Part shown: positions 55,108-64,000 of the stretch, piece after piece
Layout of the letters: every line of letters starts with the position of its first letter
Numbering within the stretch: position 1 is the stretch's first letter
Source of the DNA: an uncultured Allobosea sp.
GTDB taxonomy: Bacteria > Pseudomonadota > Alphaproteobacteria > Rhizobiales > Beijerinckiaceae
Assembly (NCBI RefSeq): GCF_945956895.1
Contig: NZ_CAMFJF010000019.1
Span: forward strand, 1 to 64,000
Direction: 5' to 3'
Length of the DNA stretch: 64,000 nt
Made by a program: the position numbers and the translations under genes
The notes under the pieces: model-generated
What the model saw: only the letters and a program-made list of their open reading frames with translations
What the model was told of the DNA's origin: nothing
Databases searched by the model: none

Positions 55108-55566
55108 ATGATCAGGACGCTCGCCGTCGCTGCCGCCCTTGCCGGTGGCACTCTACTCGCCCTTCCGGCTGCGGCGGCCCCGCTCGCTCCCGCAGCCTCG
55201 GCCGTCGCGGCCGTGCAGCCCGGCAGCGATCTCGTCCAGAACGTGCAGTACTATGGTCGCTATGGCTATGGCCCGCGTTATTACGGCTATCGTCGCGGTC
55301 CGGCCGTAGGAGCTGGCATCGCGGCCGGAATCGTCGGTGGTGCGCTCGCCGCCGGCGCATTGGCCGCCCCGCCGCCAGTCTACTACGAACCGGAGCCGGT
55401 CTATGTCGCGCCGCCGGTGGTCTATGCTCGGCCTGTACCGCGCGCCTATGGCTATAGCGTTGAGGACACCGACGCAGTCGCCTACTGCTCGCGCCGCTTC
55501 CGCAGCTACAATCCGGAGACCGGGACCTATATCGCCTCAGGCGGCGTCGTCCGCGCCTGCCCCTGA
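55108..55566 (+). CDS. BA14K-family secreted protein
   Basis: This 152-residue protein has a Sec signal peptide (MIRTLAVAAALAGGTLLALPAAAAP, cleavage near residue 23-25), a Tyr/Gly-rich stretch (YYGRYGYGPRYYGYRRG), a hydrophobic glycine-zipper-like segment (VGAGIAAGIVGGALAAGALAA) and the C-terminal BA14K motif (VAYCSRRFRSYNPETGTYIA). Family members are small immunoreactive envelope proteins of Brucella and relatives with lectin-like activity reported in Brucella. The start at 55108 follows AGAGGAG. Longer frames lack a signal peptide. A strong terminator follows. Confidence 0.9.
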   Translation: MIRTLAVAAALAGGTLLALPAAAAPLAPAASAVAAVQPGSDLVQNVQYYGRYGYGPRYYGYRRGPAVGAGIAAGIVGGALAAGALAAPPPVYYEPEPVYVAPPVVYARPVPRAYGYSVEDTDAVAYCSRRFRSYNPETGTYIASGGVVRACP

Positions 55567-55596
55567 CAGCAGGCGACAGCGCGATCGTAGACAACG

Positions 55597-55626
55597 ACTC
55601 CCCGCAGCGATGCGGGGAGTTTTTCG
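55597..55626 (+). terminator. Intrinsic terminator after the BA14K gene
   Basis: ACTCCCCGCA (55597-55606) pairs perfectly with TGCGGGGAGT (55611-55620) around GCGA and is followed by TTTTTCGTTT. Confidence 0.92.
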
Positions 55627-55700
55627 TTTGCGGTCGAAACCGGCTTGCCTTGGCGGCGGCGCTACCGCTTATCTGCGGCTCGTCTGAATCGGAGCATCTC

Positions 55701-56480
55701 GTGCGGATCGCCACGTGGAACGTCAATTCGGTCAGGCAGCGCCTCGGCCATCTCCTGGACTTCCTGAAGGAGGCCGAGCCCGACGCGCTCTGCCTGCAGG
55801 AGATCAAATGTGTCGATGCCGATTTCCCGCGCACCGAGATCGAGGCGGCCGGCTGGCAGGTCGAGATCCACGGGCAGAAGACCTTCAACGGCGTTGCAAT
55901 CCTCAGTCGTTCGCGGTTGGAGGATGTCCGCCGCGGCCTGCCGGGCGATGATGGCGACGAGCAGGCGCGCTATCTCGAGGGTGTATTGCCCCTGGGCGAC
56001 GGCGTGGTGCGCGTCGCCTCGATCTACCTGCCCAATGGCAACCCGCCCAATACCGAGAAATACCCCTACAAGCTCGGCTGGATGCATCGCCTGACCGCCC
56101 ATGCGCGGATGCTGCTGGAGCATGAGGAACCGCTGGTGCTGGCCGGCGACTACAACGTCATCCCCGAACCGCGCGACGCCCGCGACCCGGCCGCCTGGGT
56201 CAGCGACGCGCTCTTCCTGCCGCAGACGCGGGCGGCCTTCCGCGATCTCCTCAATCTCGGCCTGACCGAAGCCCTGCGCAGCACGACCGATGCGTCCGGG
56301 CTCTACACTTTCTGGGACTATCAGGCCGGCGCCTGGCAGCGGAACAATGGCATCCGCATCGACCACCTGCTGCTCTCAGCCCAGGCGGCGGACAGGCTCT
56401 CGGGCGTCAAGATCGCCAAGCATGTCCGCGGCTGGGACAAGCCCTCGGACCATGTCCCGGTGATGATCGAATTGCAGTGA
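55701..56480 (+). CDS. xthA: Exodeoxyribonuclease III
   Basis: This 259-residue endonuclease/exonuclease/phosphatase-fold enzyme acts at abasic sites. It has IATWNVNSVRQRLGHL near the start, the metal Glu in CLQEIKC, YLPNGNPPNTEKYPYK, the catalytic GDYNVIPEPRDARDP and the closing DHVPVMIEL. The start is GTG at 55701 behind GGAGCATCTC, exactly where the family begins (VRIATWNVN). An upstream ATG at 55650 adds 17 residues without similarity. It converges on the Sel1-repeat gene with a family A repeat between. Confidence 0.96.
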   Translation: MRIATWNVNSVRQRLGHLLDFLKEAEPDALCLQEIKCVDADFPRTEIEAAGWQVEIHGQKTFNGVAILSRSRLEDVRRGLPGDDGDEQARYLEGVLPLGDGVVRVASIYLPNGNPPNTEKYPYKLGWMHRLTAHARMLLEHEEPLVLAGDYNVIPEPRDARDPAAWVSDALFLPQTRAAFRDLLNLGLTEALRSTTDASGLYTFWDYQAGAWQRNNGIRIDHLLLSAQAADRLSGVKIAKHVRGWDKPSDHVPVMIELQ

Positions 56481-56525
56481 AGGGCCGAGGCCGGGCGCCC
56501 TGTCCGAGCTCGCGGCGGAATCACG

Positions 56526-56625
56526 CCGTCATTGCGAGCGCAGCGAAGCAATCCAGAGCGCTGGGCTGAAGCGTCTGCCCCAGTTCCCCTGGATTGCTTC
56601 GTCGCTTCGCTCCTCGCAATGACGG
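56526..56625. repeat. Palindromic intergenic repeat, family A copy 3
   Basis: CCGTCATTGCGAG (56526-56538) and CTCGCAATGACGG (56613-56625) enclose GAAGCAATCCAG / CTGGATTGCTTC. It fills the xthA-Sel1 convergent junction. Confidence 0.9.
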
Positions 56626-56645
56626 CGTGTTTCCGCCGCTATAGC

Positions 56646-57596
56646 TCAGTTCTGAGCCGCGGTGCCGCTGCGTGAGTTCACCAGATGCTGGCGCTCGATC
56701 AGGGCGAGCGCCGCCGAGCGATCGTTGGCCGAGGCTGCCGCGAAAGCCAGGTCATGCCGCTCGATGATCCAGGACTCACGGGCCGGATCGGCGCCCTCGC
56801 GCGCCATGGCGAGCCACATCAGTCCGAGCACCGGGTGGCGCGGCACGCCCTCGCCGCCACGCAACAGCATCTCGCCGAAGGCGGCACGGGCCGGCGCATG
56901 GCCCTTCTCAGCCGCGAGCTTCATCCACCGGGCCGCCTGGCGCGGGTCGCGGCTGGCGCCCTGTCCGGTCATGTAGAGGCGGGCGAGATTGTACTGGCCG
57001 TCCGGGTCGCCGAAATAGGAGGCGGCGTAGTGGAACATGTCGAAGGCCCGGTCGGGATTGGGCTTCACATAGCTGCCCTTGATGCCGTCCGAGAAATAGT
57101 TGCCGAGCGCGACGAAGGCGCTGCCGACGAGCCGGGCGTCGGCCGTACCGGGAATCGCGTCGGCGTTCTCGTCCGCGATCTTCGAGAAATACTCGAAGGC
57201 CTTGAGATCGTTGGCCGGAACGCCCTCGCCGCCGGCATACATCCGGCCGAGCTTGTACTGTGCCGTGAGATGCCCCTGCGAGGCCGCGTATTCGAGCGCG
57301 CGGACAGCGCCGACCTTATTGCCGGCGGTGGAATCGCGCATCCAGGCCTTCAGTGCGTCGCGCGCGCTGGTGAAGGGCACGAGCGGCAGCGCCGTATGGG
57401 CGGTGGGCGTATCGGGCGCGGGAGCGATCGCGGCAGCGCCCGGCACCCGGACGGAATCGTCCGGCTCCGGCAGCGCCCCGCCCGGAATGGCGCGCGGCGG
57501 CAGCAGCTTCGTGCCTGAAATGTCCTGCGCCAGGACGACCTGCGGGCCGCCGAGCAACAGGAACAGGCATGCTATGGTTGAGCTAGATATCCGCAT
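56646..57596 (-). CDS. Secreted Sel1-repeat protein
   Basis: This 316-residue protein has a signal peptide ([23 protein letters not shown], cleavage near residue 23), a low-complexity proline/alanine linker and four or more Sel1-like TPR-type repeats. Examples are [51 protein letters not shown] and [24 protein letters not shown]; each is quoted here in part. Such repeats mediate protein contacts in the envelope. The start at 57596 overlaps the ilvD stop by 14 bases, so it is probably translationally coupled to ilvD despite the unrelated role. The function is unknown. Confidence 0.87.
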   Translation of the reverse strand: MRISSSTIACLFLLLGGPQVVLAQDISGTKLLPPRAIPGGALPEPDDSVRVPGAAAIAPAPDTPTAHTALPLVPFTSARDALKAWMRDSTAGNKVGAVRALEYAASQGHLTAQYKLGRMYAGGEGVPANDLKAFEYFSKIADENADAIPGTADARLVGSAFVALGNYFSDGIKGSYVKPNPDRAFDMFHYAASYFGDPDGQYNLARLYMTGQGASRDPRQAARWMKLAAEKGHAPARAAFGEMLLRGGEGVPRHPVLGLMWLAMAREGADPARESWIIERHDLAFAAASANDRSAALALIERQHLVNSRSGTAAQN

Positions 57597-59313
57597 AGCA
57601 ATGGGTTTCGGCCGCCCCTCCTGGGTGGGTAACGGCGCCGCCTTTGGCGGAGCCGACGGTCTGCGCGTATTTCCACAGCGCGCCGGAGTTGTAGTCGGTC
57701 TTCCTCGGTTTCCAGTCCTTACGACGCGCTTCAAGTTCGGCATCAGAAAGGCGGACTGCGAGCTTTCCTGTGATGGCGTCGAGTTCGATGATGTCGCCGT
57801 CGCGGATCAGGCCGATCGGGCCGCCGACGGCGGCTTCAGGCCCGACATGGCCGACGCAGAAGCCGCGGGTCGCACCCGAGAATCGGCCGTCGGTGATCAG
57901 CGCAACCTTGTCGCCCATACCCTGGCCGTAGAGGGCAGCGGTGGTCGCCAGCATCTCGCGCATGCCGGGGCCACCCTTGGGGCCCTCGTAGCGAATGACG
58001 AGCACGTCGCCTTCCTTGTAGGTCCGGTTCTTGACGGCCTCGAAGGCGTCTTCTTCGCGATCGAAGCAACGGGCCGGACCGGTGAAGACGAGCTGGTCCT
58101 CGGGCATCCCGGCGATCTTCACGATCGCGCCTTCCGGCGCCAGATTGCCCTGCAGGCCGACGACGCCGCCGGTGACCGTGATCGGCTTGTCGGCGCGGTA
58201 GACCACGTCCTGCTGGTCGTTCCACTTCACCGAGGCCATGTTCTCGGCGATGGTGCGGCCGGTGACGGTCATGCAGTCGCCGTGGAGATAGCCGGCATCG
58301 AGCAGGCTCTTCATCACCAGCGGGATGCCGCCGACCTCGAACATGTCCTTGGCGACGTATTTCCCGCCCGGCTTCAGGTCCGCGATATAGGGCGTCCTCT
58401 TGAAGATCTCGGCGACCTCGAACAGGTCGAAATCGATGCCGCATTCATGCGCGATCGCCGGCAGATGCAGCGCGCCATTGGTCGAGCCGCCGGTCGCGGC
58501 GACGACCATCGCGGCATTCTCCAGCGCCTTGCGGGTGACGATGTCGCGCGGGCGGATGTTCCGCGCGATCAATTCCATCACCATCTCGCCGGCGGTGTAG
58601 CAGAAGGTGTCGCGAACATCGTAGGGCGCCGGGGCGCCGCAGCTATAGGGCAGCGCGAGGCCGATGGCCTCGGCGACGGTCGCCATGGTGTTGGCGGTGA
58701 ACTGCGCGCCGCAGGAACCGGCCGAGGGGCAAGCGACCTCTTCGAGTTCCTTCAGGTCTTCGTCCGACATGGCGCCGACCGAATGCTTGCCGACGGCTTC
58801 GAACACGTCCTGGACGGTGACCGGACGGCCCTTGAAATTGCCGGGCAGGATCGAGCCGCCATAGATGAAGATCGAGGGGACGTTGAGACGCACCATCGCC
58901 ATCATCATACCGGGCAGCGACTTGTCGCAGCCGGCGAGGCCGACCAGCGCATCATAGCAATGGCCGCGCATGGTGAGTTCGACCGAGTCGGCGATGACCT
59001 CGCGCGAGGCCAGCGACGACTTCATGCCCTGGTGGCCCATGGCGATGCCGTCGGTGACCGTGATCGTGCAGAACTCGCGCGGCGTGCCGCTCGCGGAAGC
59101 GACGCCCTTCTTCACCGCCTGGGCCTGGCGCATCAGCGAGATGTTGCAGGGGGCGGCCTCGTTCCAGCAGGAGGCGACGCCGACGAAGGGCTGCGCGATC
59201 TGCTTCGCAGTCATGCCCATCGCGTAATAATAGGAACGGTGCGGGGCCTTGGCCGGGCCGACGCTCACATGGCGGCTCGGCAGCCTCGACTTGTCGTACA
59301 CACGCCCGTCCAT
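57583..59313 (-). CDS. ilvD: Dihydroxy-acid dehydratase
   Basis: This 576-residue iron-sulfur enzyme of valine/isoleucine synthesis dehydrates 2,3-dihydroxy-3-methyl acids. Cluster cysteines are visible in [26 protein letters not shown] and [16 protein letters not shown]. The C-terminal part has [20 protein letters not shown] with the catalytic Ser region. The start at 59313 gives normal length and is preceded by GGCGAGTGGCG. The frame extends to 59421 without similarity. The gap to the DedA-like gene (59314-59602) shows no gene and no clear promoter. Confidence 0.97.
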   Translation of the reverse strand: MDGRVYDKSRLPSRHVSVGPAKAPHRSYYYAMGMTAKQIAQPFVGVASCWNEAAPCNISLMRQAQAVKKGVASASGTPREFCTITVTDGIAMGHQGMKSSLASREVIADSVELTMRGHCYDALVGLAGCDKSLPGMMMAMVRLNVPSIFIYGGSILPGNFKGRPVTVQDVFEAVGKHSVGAMSDEDLKELEEVACPSAGSCGAQFTANTMATVAEAIGLALPYSCGAPAPYDVRDTFCYTAGEMVMELIARNIRPRDIVTRKALENAAMVVAATGGSTNGALHLPAIAHECGIDFDLFEVAEIFKRTPYIADLKPGGKYVAKDMFEVGGIPLVMKSLLDAGYLHGDCMTVTGRTIAENMASVKWNDQQDVVYRADKPITVTGGVVGLQGNLAPEGAIVKIAGMPEDQLVFTGPARCFDREEDAFEAVKNRTYKEGDVLVIRYEGPKGGPGMREMLATTAALYGQGMGDKVALITDGRFSGATRGFCVGHVGPEAAVGGPIGLIRDGDIIELDAITGKLAVRLSDAELEARRKDWKPRKTDYNSGALWKYAQTVGSAKGGAVTHPGGAAETHCYADI

Positions 59314-59602
59314 CGCCACTCGCCCTGTCCCCCGACCAGCACGGCGCGAAGATGTGCCACGCCATGCCTGCCGGGAGCAATCGCGCCCCCGAAACCCCGA
59401 AAACTCTCCGGAACCGTTCAAGATCCGGCGCGCTAGTCCCGATTTTGATATATCTCAGGCACTTAACGCAGCGTTTTGCTGGGCTTCGTTTGTGGCGGCT
59501 TCTTGGCGGTTATGGCCGCAGGGACGGCGCCGGGCACCGTTCCCATCCGAGTGTTGCGTCGATGTCACAAAACTTGGGTCGACAGGGTGACGTAACGGCC
59601 GC

Positions 59603-60184
59603 TCAGAGCACCATCGGCAGCACGAAGAAGCCGCCGACGATGACCACGAGCAGGGCCAGCGCCACCATCGGCAGATGCCTCTCGATGAAGATGCGGATGT
59701 CGTCGCCATAGAAGCGCAGCGCCACTGCGATCATCAGGAAGAAGGTCGCGCGCGACACGACCATGCCGATGGTGAACTTCCACAGGTCGAAATGCAGGAA
59801 GCCGGACATGATCGTGACGATCTTGAACGGGATCGGCGTCAGGCCCTTGGTGACCAGCACCCAGAACCAGTAGTCCTGCGAGGTCGCGATCAGGCTGGCC
59901 GCCTTGTCCTGCAATCCGTAGATGCCGATCAGCCAGGCGCCGACCGACTCGTAGAGCAGCGCGCCGATCGCATAACCGAGATAGCCGCCGAGCACGGCGC
60001 CGAGCGAGCAGATGCCGGCATAGAGCCAGGCCCGGTCCGGCCGGGCGATGCACATCGGAATCAGCAGCGGGATCGGCGGCAGCGGGCTGAACGAACTCTC
60101 GATGAAGGTGAGGCCGAAGAGCAGCCACGGGGCCGCAGGATGGGAAGCGTACGAAACGCACCAGTCATAAGCTCGCTTGAGCAT
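59603..60184 (-). CDS. DedA/YqaA-family (VTT domain) membrane protein
   Basis: This 193-residue inner-membrane protein has about four to five hydrophobic segments and SNARE-associated/VTT features. FTFIESSFSPLPPIPLLIPM is the re-entrant acidic/proline loop (quoted in part), and GYLGYAIGALLYE and VLVTKGLTPIPFKIVTIMSG carry the second proline loop. DedA proteins act in lipid (undecaprenyl-phosphate) flipping and envelope homeostasis. YqaA relatives are less studied. The start at 60184 is the most plausible ATG, though no strong ribosome site is visible. Confidence 0.87.
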   Translation of the reverse strand: MLKRAYDWCVSYASHPAAPWLLFGLTFIESSFSPLPPIPLLIPMCIARPDRAWLYAGICSLGAVLGGYLGYAIGALLYESVGAWLIGIYGLQDKAASLIATSQDYWFWVLVTKGLTPIPFKIVTIMSGFLHFDLWKFTIGMVVSRATFFLMIAVALRFYGDDIRIFIERHLPMVALALLVVIVGGFFVLPMVL

Positions 60185-60393
60185 GGGTTCTGAACAGCCG
60201 GTCCTTGAGCCGCCACGCATTCTGCATGGCGGGTTTGCGTCGGGCGCATCTAAGCGGGGTCCGCGAGAGAATGCGAGTCCTCTCTTGGATCAGCGTCAAT
60301 TTGACGACGAAGCCGTGACCGGAATGCGATACCCGCGGCTGACCTTGGCTGGGTATGCCGGCCCTCATCTTGAAGGGGCAGGTCAGTATGCGC

Positions 60394-60498
60394 TGTCATT
60401 CCGGGCGGAGCGAAGCGTAGACCCGGAATCCATCGTAGAACTCGCCGCCCTTCGATGGATTCCGGATCGGCGCCGCTCCGCGGCTTGTCCGGAATGAC
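60394..60498. repeat. Palindromic intergenic repeat, family B variant
   Basis: GTCATTCCGG (60394-60403) and CCGGAATGAC (60489-60498) enclose GGAATCCATCG / CGATGGATTCC. It lies in the 351-base gap 60185-60535 between the valS 3' end and the DedA-like gene. The remaining sequence shows nothing I can name. Confidence 0.88.
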
Positions 60499-60535
60499 GA
60501 CGCGCGTGTGACCTTCGCTTCAGCGGGGCGGCTTC

Positions 60536-63361
60536 TTATGCCAGCCGCGCCAGCGCCTCCGCGACCTTGAGCTTGCGGGCCTCGGCCGCGGCCTTGCGCT
60601 CGCGATTCTCCTCGACGATCTCCTCGGGCGCGCGGGCCATGAAATCGGGGTTTCCGAGCTTCTTCTCGACGACTGCGATGTCCTGGTCGAGCTTGGCGAG
60701 CTCCTTGGTCAGGCGCGAGCGTTCGGCGTCGAGATCGATCAAGCCGGCGAGCGGCAGCGCCGCGACCTCGCCGCGCACGATGATCTGGGCCGACTGGGCC
60801 GGCGCCGCCGCCTCGAAACCGATGTCGGAGACGCGCGCGAGGCGTTCGATCATCGGCCGCCAGCTCTCGATCGTCGCCCGCGTCGCCGCCGAGGCATTGA
60901 CGAGCACGAGCGGGGCCTGCGTCCCGGCCGGCACGTTCACTTCCGAGCGCACCGAGCGGATGTCCGAGATCAGGTCGACGACGAAGCCGATCTCGGCCTC
61001 GGCCGCCGCGTCCTTGAGCGCCGAGAGATCGGCCCAGCGGGTCAGGCAGACCAGCGAAGCGTCACCGGCCGCGAGCTTGCGCGGCGCCCCGGCTTCCGCC
61101 TTCTGCGCCCAGAGCTCCTCGGTGAGGAACGGCATGAACGGGTGCAGGAGCTGGCAGATCAGGTCGAGACAAAAGGCCACCGTCGCTTGCGTCTCGGCCT
61201 TGGCGGCGGCATCGACCCCCTCGCCCTGCAGCACCGGCTTGGCGAGTTCGAGATACCAGTCGCAGAACTGGTTCCAGACGAAGCGATAGGCCGCGCCCGC
61301 CGCCTCGTTGAACTTGAAGCTCGGGATGCCGGCTGCGATCTCTTCCGCCGCCTGCGCCGCCTCGCTCAGGATCCAGCGGTTGAGCGGCTGCTTGACGCTC
61401 GCCGGATCGAAACCTTCCGCACGGGCGCAGCCGTTCAGCTCGGCGAAGCGCGCGGCGTTCCAGATCTTGGTCGCGAAGTTGCGATAGCCCTCGACGCGCT
61501 GCGTGCTGAGCTTGATGTCGCGGCCCTGCGCCGCCATCGCGCTCAGCGTGAAGCGCAGCGCGTCGGCGCCGTACTTGTCGACGAGCGTCAGCGGGTCGAT
61601 GACGTTGCCCTTGGACTTCGACATCTTCGCGCCCTTCTCGTCGCGAACGATGGCGTGGATGTAGACGTCCTTGAACGGCACCTCGTCCATGAAGTTGAGA
61701 CCCATCATCATCATCCGGGCGACCCAGAAGAAGATGATGTCGAAGGCGGTGACCAGCGTCGCCGTCGGGTAATAATGCTTCAGCTCGGCCGTCTGCTCCG
61801 GCCAGCCCAGCGTCGAGAACGGCCAGAGCGCCGAGGAGAACCAGGTGTCGAGCACGTCCTCGTCGCGCTTCAGCGCGACGGTGTCGCCGTAATGCGCCAT
61901 CGCCAGCGTCTGCGCCTCGGCTTCCGACTCGGCAACGAAGACCTCGCCGTCCGGCCCGTACCAGGCCGGAATCTGGTGGCCCCACCAAAGCTGGCGCGAG
62001 ACGCACCAGGGCTCGATATTCTCCAGCCAGTCGTAATAGACCTTGGTCCAGTTCTCGGGCGTGAACTTGGTGCGCCCGTCCTGGACGGCCTTGATCGAGC
62101 GCTGCGCCAGCGGCTTGACGTCGACATACCACTGGTCGGTCAGCCAGGGCTCGATCACGACATCCGAGCGGTCGCCATGCGGGACGGTGTGGGTGTTCGG
62201 CTCGACCTTCGCGAGCAAGCCGCGCGCGGCCATCATCTCGACGACGCGTCGGCGCGCGACGAAGCGATCGAGGCCGTGGAGCGCCAGCACGGCTTGAACC
62301 GCCTCCGCATCGGTCCCAGTCGTGAAATCCTCATTTCCGCGAAGCAGGATGCGCGCCTCGCCGTCGAGGATGTTGACGACGTCGAGCTGATGGCGCTTGC
62401 CGACCTCGAAATCGTTGAAATCATGCGCCGGCGTGATCTTGACCGCGCCTGTGCCCTTCTCCGGATCGGCATAGTCGTCGCCGAAGATCGGGATGATGCG
62501 GCCGACCAGCGGCAGCACCGCCTTGCGGCCGATCAGATGGCCGATCTTTTCGTTCTCGGGATGCACCGCGACGCCAGTATCGCCCAGCATCGTCTCGGGA
62601 CGCGTCGTCGCGACCGTGATGAAGGTCGCGGCATCGTCAGCGTCATAGGTCGCGCCTTCGAGCGGGTAGTTGAAATAGTAGAGATGGCCGTTCGGGTCGC
62701 GATTCAGCGCCTTGTCGAGCTTGGCAGCGTCGAACTCTTCCTCGCCGCCGCGCTGCCACTTGAACGTGCCGGTCTTCTCGACCTGCAACACCTCGAGATC
62801 CGAGATCGCGGTCTGGAATTTCGGATCCCAGTTCACCAGCCGCTTGGCGCGGTAGACGAGCCCCTGCTTGTGCAGGCCGACGAAGACCTTGAGGACGGCA
62901 GCCGAGAGGCCCTCGTCCATGGTGAAGCGCTCGCGCGACCAGTCGCAGGAGGCGCCGAGGCGGCGGAGCTGGTTGACGATCGTCCCGCCCGACTCCTCCT
63001 TCCACTTCCAGACCTCGGCGAGGAAGGCTTCGCGGCCCATGCTGCGGCGGTCGCTGCGGTTCTCGGCGGCGAGCTTGCGCTCGACGACCATCTGCGTCGC
63101 GATGCCGGCATGGTCGGTGCCGGGCTGCCAGAGCACATCCTTGCCGCGCATGCGCTCGAAACGGCAGAGCACGTCCTGCAGCGTGTTGTTGAGCGCGTGG
63201 CCCATATGCAGCGAGCCGGTGACGTTCGGCGGCGGGATCACGATGCAATAGGGCTCGGCGCCGGGTGCAGCGCCCCTGCCCGCCTTGAAGGCTTCGGCCT
63301 CGTCCCAGGCCTTGCTGATCCGGGCCTCGACGGCTGCCGGTTCGAAAGTCTTGTCCATCAT
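60536..63361 (-). CDS. valS: Valyl-tRNA synthetase
   Basis: This 941-residue class I synthetase charges tRNA-Val. It has the HIGH motif in PPNVTGSLHMGHALN, the editing (CP1) domain around TTRPETMLGDTGVAVHP, the KMSKS motif in GAKMSKSKGNVIDP, the anticodon-binding helical domain, and a C-terminal coiled-coil arm (LAGLIDLDAERSRLTKELAKL and following). Two adjacent ATGs at 63361 and 63358 are possible starts. The frame extends to 63415 without similarity. About 270 bases upstream begins the small rightward ORF. Confidence 0.97.
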   Translation of the reverse strand: MMDKTFEPAAVEARISKAWDEAEAFKAGRGAAPGAEPYCIVIPPPNVTGSLHMGHALNNTLQDVLCRFERMRGKDVLWQPGTDHAGIATQMVVERKLAAENRSDRRSMGREAFLAEVWKWKEESGGTIVNQLRRLGASCDWSRERFTMDEGLSAAVLKVFVGLHKQGLVYRAKRLVNWDPKFQTAISDLEVLQVEKTGTFKWQRGGEEEFDAAKLDKALNRDPNGHLYYFNYPLEGATYDADDAATFITVATTRPETMLGDTGVAVHPENEKIGHLIGRKAVLPLVGRIIPIFGDDYADPEKGTGAVKITPAHDFNDFEVGKRHQLDVVNILDGEARILLRGNEDFTTGTDAEAVQAVLALHGLDRFVARRRVVEMMAARGLLAKVEPNTHTVPHGDRSDVVIEPWLTDQWYVDVKPLAQRSIKAVQDGRTKFTPENWTKVYYDWLENIEPWCVSRQLWWGHQIPAWYGPDGEVFVAESEAEAQTLAMAHYGDTVALKRDEDVLDTWFSSALWPFSTLGWPEQTAELKHYYPTATLVTAFDIIFFWVARMMMMGLNFMDEVPFKDVYIHAIVRDEKGAKMSKSKGNVIDPLTLVDKYGADALRFTLSAMAAQGRDIKLSTQRVEGYRNFATKIWNAARFAELNGCARAEGFDPASVKQPLNRWILSEAAQAAEEIAAGIPSFKFNEAAGAAYRFVWNQFCDWYLELAKPVLQGEGVDAAAKAETQATVAFCLDLICQLLHPFMPFLTEELWAQKAEAGAPRKLAAGDASLVCLTRWADLSALKDAAAEAEIGFVVDLISDIRSVRSEVNVPAGTQAPLVLVNASAATRATIESWRPMIERLARVSDIGFEAAAPAQSAQIIVRGEVAALPLAGLIDLDAERSRLTKELAKLDQDIAVVEKKLGNPDFMARAPEEIVEENRERKAAAEARKLKVAEALARLA

Positions 63362-63632
63362 CGCATCGCTCGAACGCAGAAAGGCCGGGGAACCTGCCCC
63401 GGCCGGAAAAATCACGGGCCAAAAAGGTCTCGGCCCTTAAGAGCCCATGCGCAGGGCATGCGTCAACGTTTTCGATGATGCACCGCGCCTTGGCGAACCC
63501 GCATCGGCCTCAGACAAGGTTCGGCTGCAGGAACCGGAGCGGCATCACGCAGTTATGGAGGAGCCAGGAATTACCGACGTCGAACCCCCTTCCCGGTTTT
63601 GTTCGAGGCTCGGAACCGACGAGCAGGATGCG

Positions 63633-63863
63633 ATGATGAAACTCATGGTCCATGCCCTCGGGGCGTGGTTCGCAATCGAGGCGGCCTCCGGCCGCTATCC
63701 CCGCCCCGTCGCCGTGGGCCTGACCATGCTGGTCGCGCGATTGGGCGCGCCGGCGACGGCCTTCGCCCTGGCCGGTTACGGGGTGATGCGTCTCAAGGAG
63801 GCCGGCGCATTCGAACGGGCGCGGCCACGCACGCGGCGGCGGCGAACGGTCAGGCCGGAATAG
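63633..63863 (+). CDS. Small hypothetical membrane protein
   Basis: This protein of about 76 residues (MMKLMVHALGAWFAIEAASG onward) has one or two moderately hydrophobic segments (residues 5-18 and 29-50, VGLTMLVARLGAPATAFALAGY) and a basic C-terminus (RPRTRRRRTVRP). It could be a small inner-membrane protein. Longer in-frame starts at 63447 and 63555 exist. The start at 63633 is preferred because GCAGGA lies upstream and the hydrophobic part begins there. I recognise no family. Divergent from valS. Confidence 0.5.
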   Translation: MMKLMVHALGAWFAIEAASGRYPRPVAVGLTMLVARLGAPATAFALAGYGVMRLKEAGAFERARPRTRRRRTVRPE

Positions 63864-63889
63864 AGCGTACTTCACGTCTCCGAAGAGGC

Positions 63890-63988
63890 GCCGTCATTCC
63901 GGACAAGCCGCGTCAGCGGCGCCGATCCGGAATCCATCGAAGGGCGTTGCACTCTACGATGGATCCCGGGTCAAGCCTGGGATGACGG
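63890..63988. repeat. Palindromic intergenic repeat, family B variant
   Basis: CCGTCATTCCGGACAAGCCG at the left and GCCTGGGATGACGG at the right enclose GGAATCCATCG / CGATGGATCCC. It mixes the CATTCC and CATCCC forms seen in the other family B copies. Confidence 0.87.
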
Positions 63989-64000
63989 CGTGTTTCCGCA

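Noticed and set aside
61142-63478. 778-codon open frame antisense to valS, and similar long frames antisense to pyrG/secG, ilvD and hmgA
   Set aside because: All are compositional shadows of well-conserved genes, rich in Arg/Asp/Gly/Ala without any family motif.

Overview
This 64-kb window is high-GC DNA from an alphaproteobacterium. The block mfd-sdhE-recG, the pairs glmU-glmS and pyrG-secG-tpiA, the SMR-sized BA14K protein and the many rhizobial-type intergenic palindromes point to the Hyphomicrobiales. A Bosea-like genus is my best guess, but this is inference from gene content and not a database result. I see no rRNA, tRNA, CRISPR array, transposase or integrase gene.

1-0.8 kb is AT-richer and accessory-looking. 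It holds a small XRE-type regulator whose gene contains two palindromes sharing the core TGCAAATTTGCA, then a gene-free stretch with four copies of a TTAATCGGGCTACA-like repeat.

0.8-15.2 kb is the first catabolic block. hmgA, a divergent MarR regulator, fahA and (at the far end) maiA form the lower homogentisate pathway. Between fahA and maiA lies a tightly packed operon: a GntR/FCD regulator, a complete branched-chain-type ABC importer (binding protein, two permeases, two ATPases), three SDR dehydrogenases, a 3-ketosteroid-delta1-dehydrogenase-like flavoprotein and a GST. This looks like uptake of a hydroaromatic acid, oxidation and ring desaturation, with flow into homogentisate or a similar ring-cleavage route. 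The substrate is unknown.

15.3-27.4 kb is the second catabolic block. LuxR, GntR/FCD and TetR regulators surround two type II dehydroquinases, a polar-amino-acid-type ABC importer, a Gfo/Idh/MocA oxidoreductase, an AroE-like dehydrogenase, a QuiC-type 3-dehydroshikimate dehydratase fused to an HPPD-like domain, and pcaHG. Together they form a quinate/shikimate-to-protocatechuate route ending in ring cleavage. Three proteins carry unusual substitutions at ligand positions: the first dehydroquinase, the binding protein and the AroE-like enzyme. This suggests the importer takes a non-amino carboxylate and that part of the pathway handles a modified substrate.

27.6-64 kb is mostly housekeeping: mfd, sdhE, recG, an AraC/GyrI-like regulator, DUF502, DUF454, glmS, glmU, osmoregulated periplasmic glucan genes, a VOC protein, a DUF350-DUF1190-glutathionylspermidine-synthase-like triad, pyrG, secG, tpiA, ppiD, trpE, a UPF0114 protein, a BA14K protein, xthA, a Sel1-repeat protein, ilvD, a DedA/YqaA-like protein, valS and a small membrane ORF. 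Families of about 100-bp palindromic repeats fill six of the eight convergent gene junctions and several other gaps. Several clear intrinsic terminators are visible.
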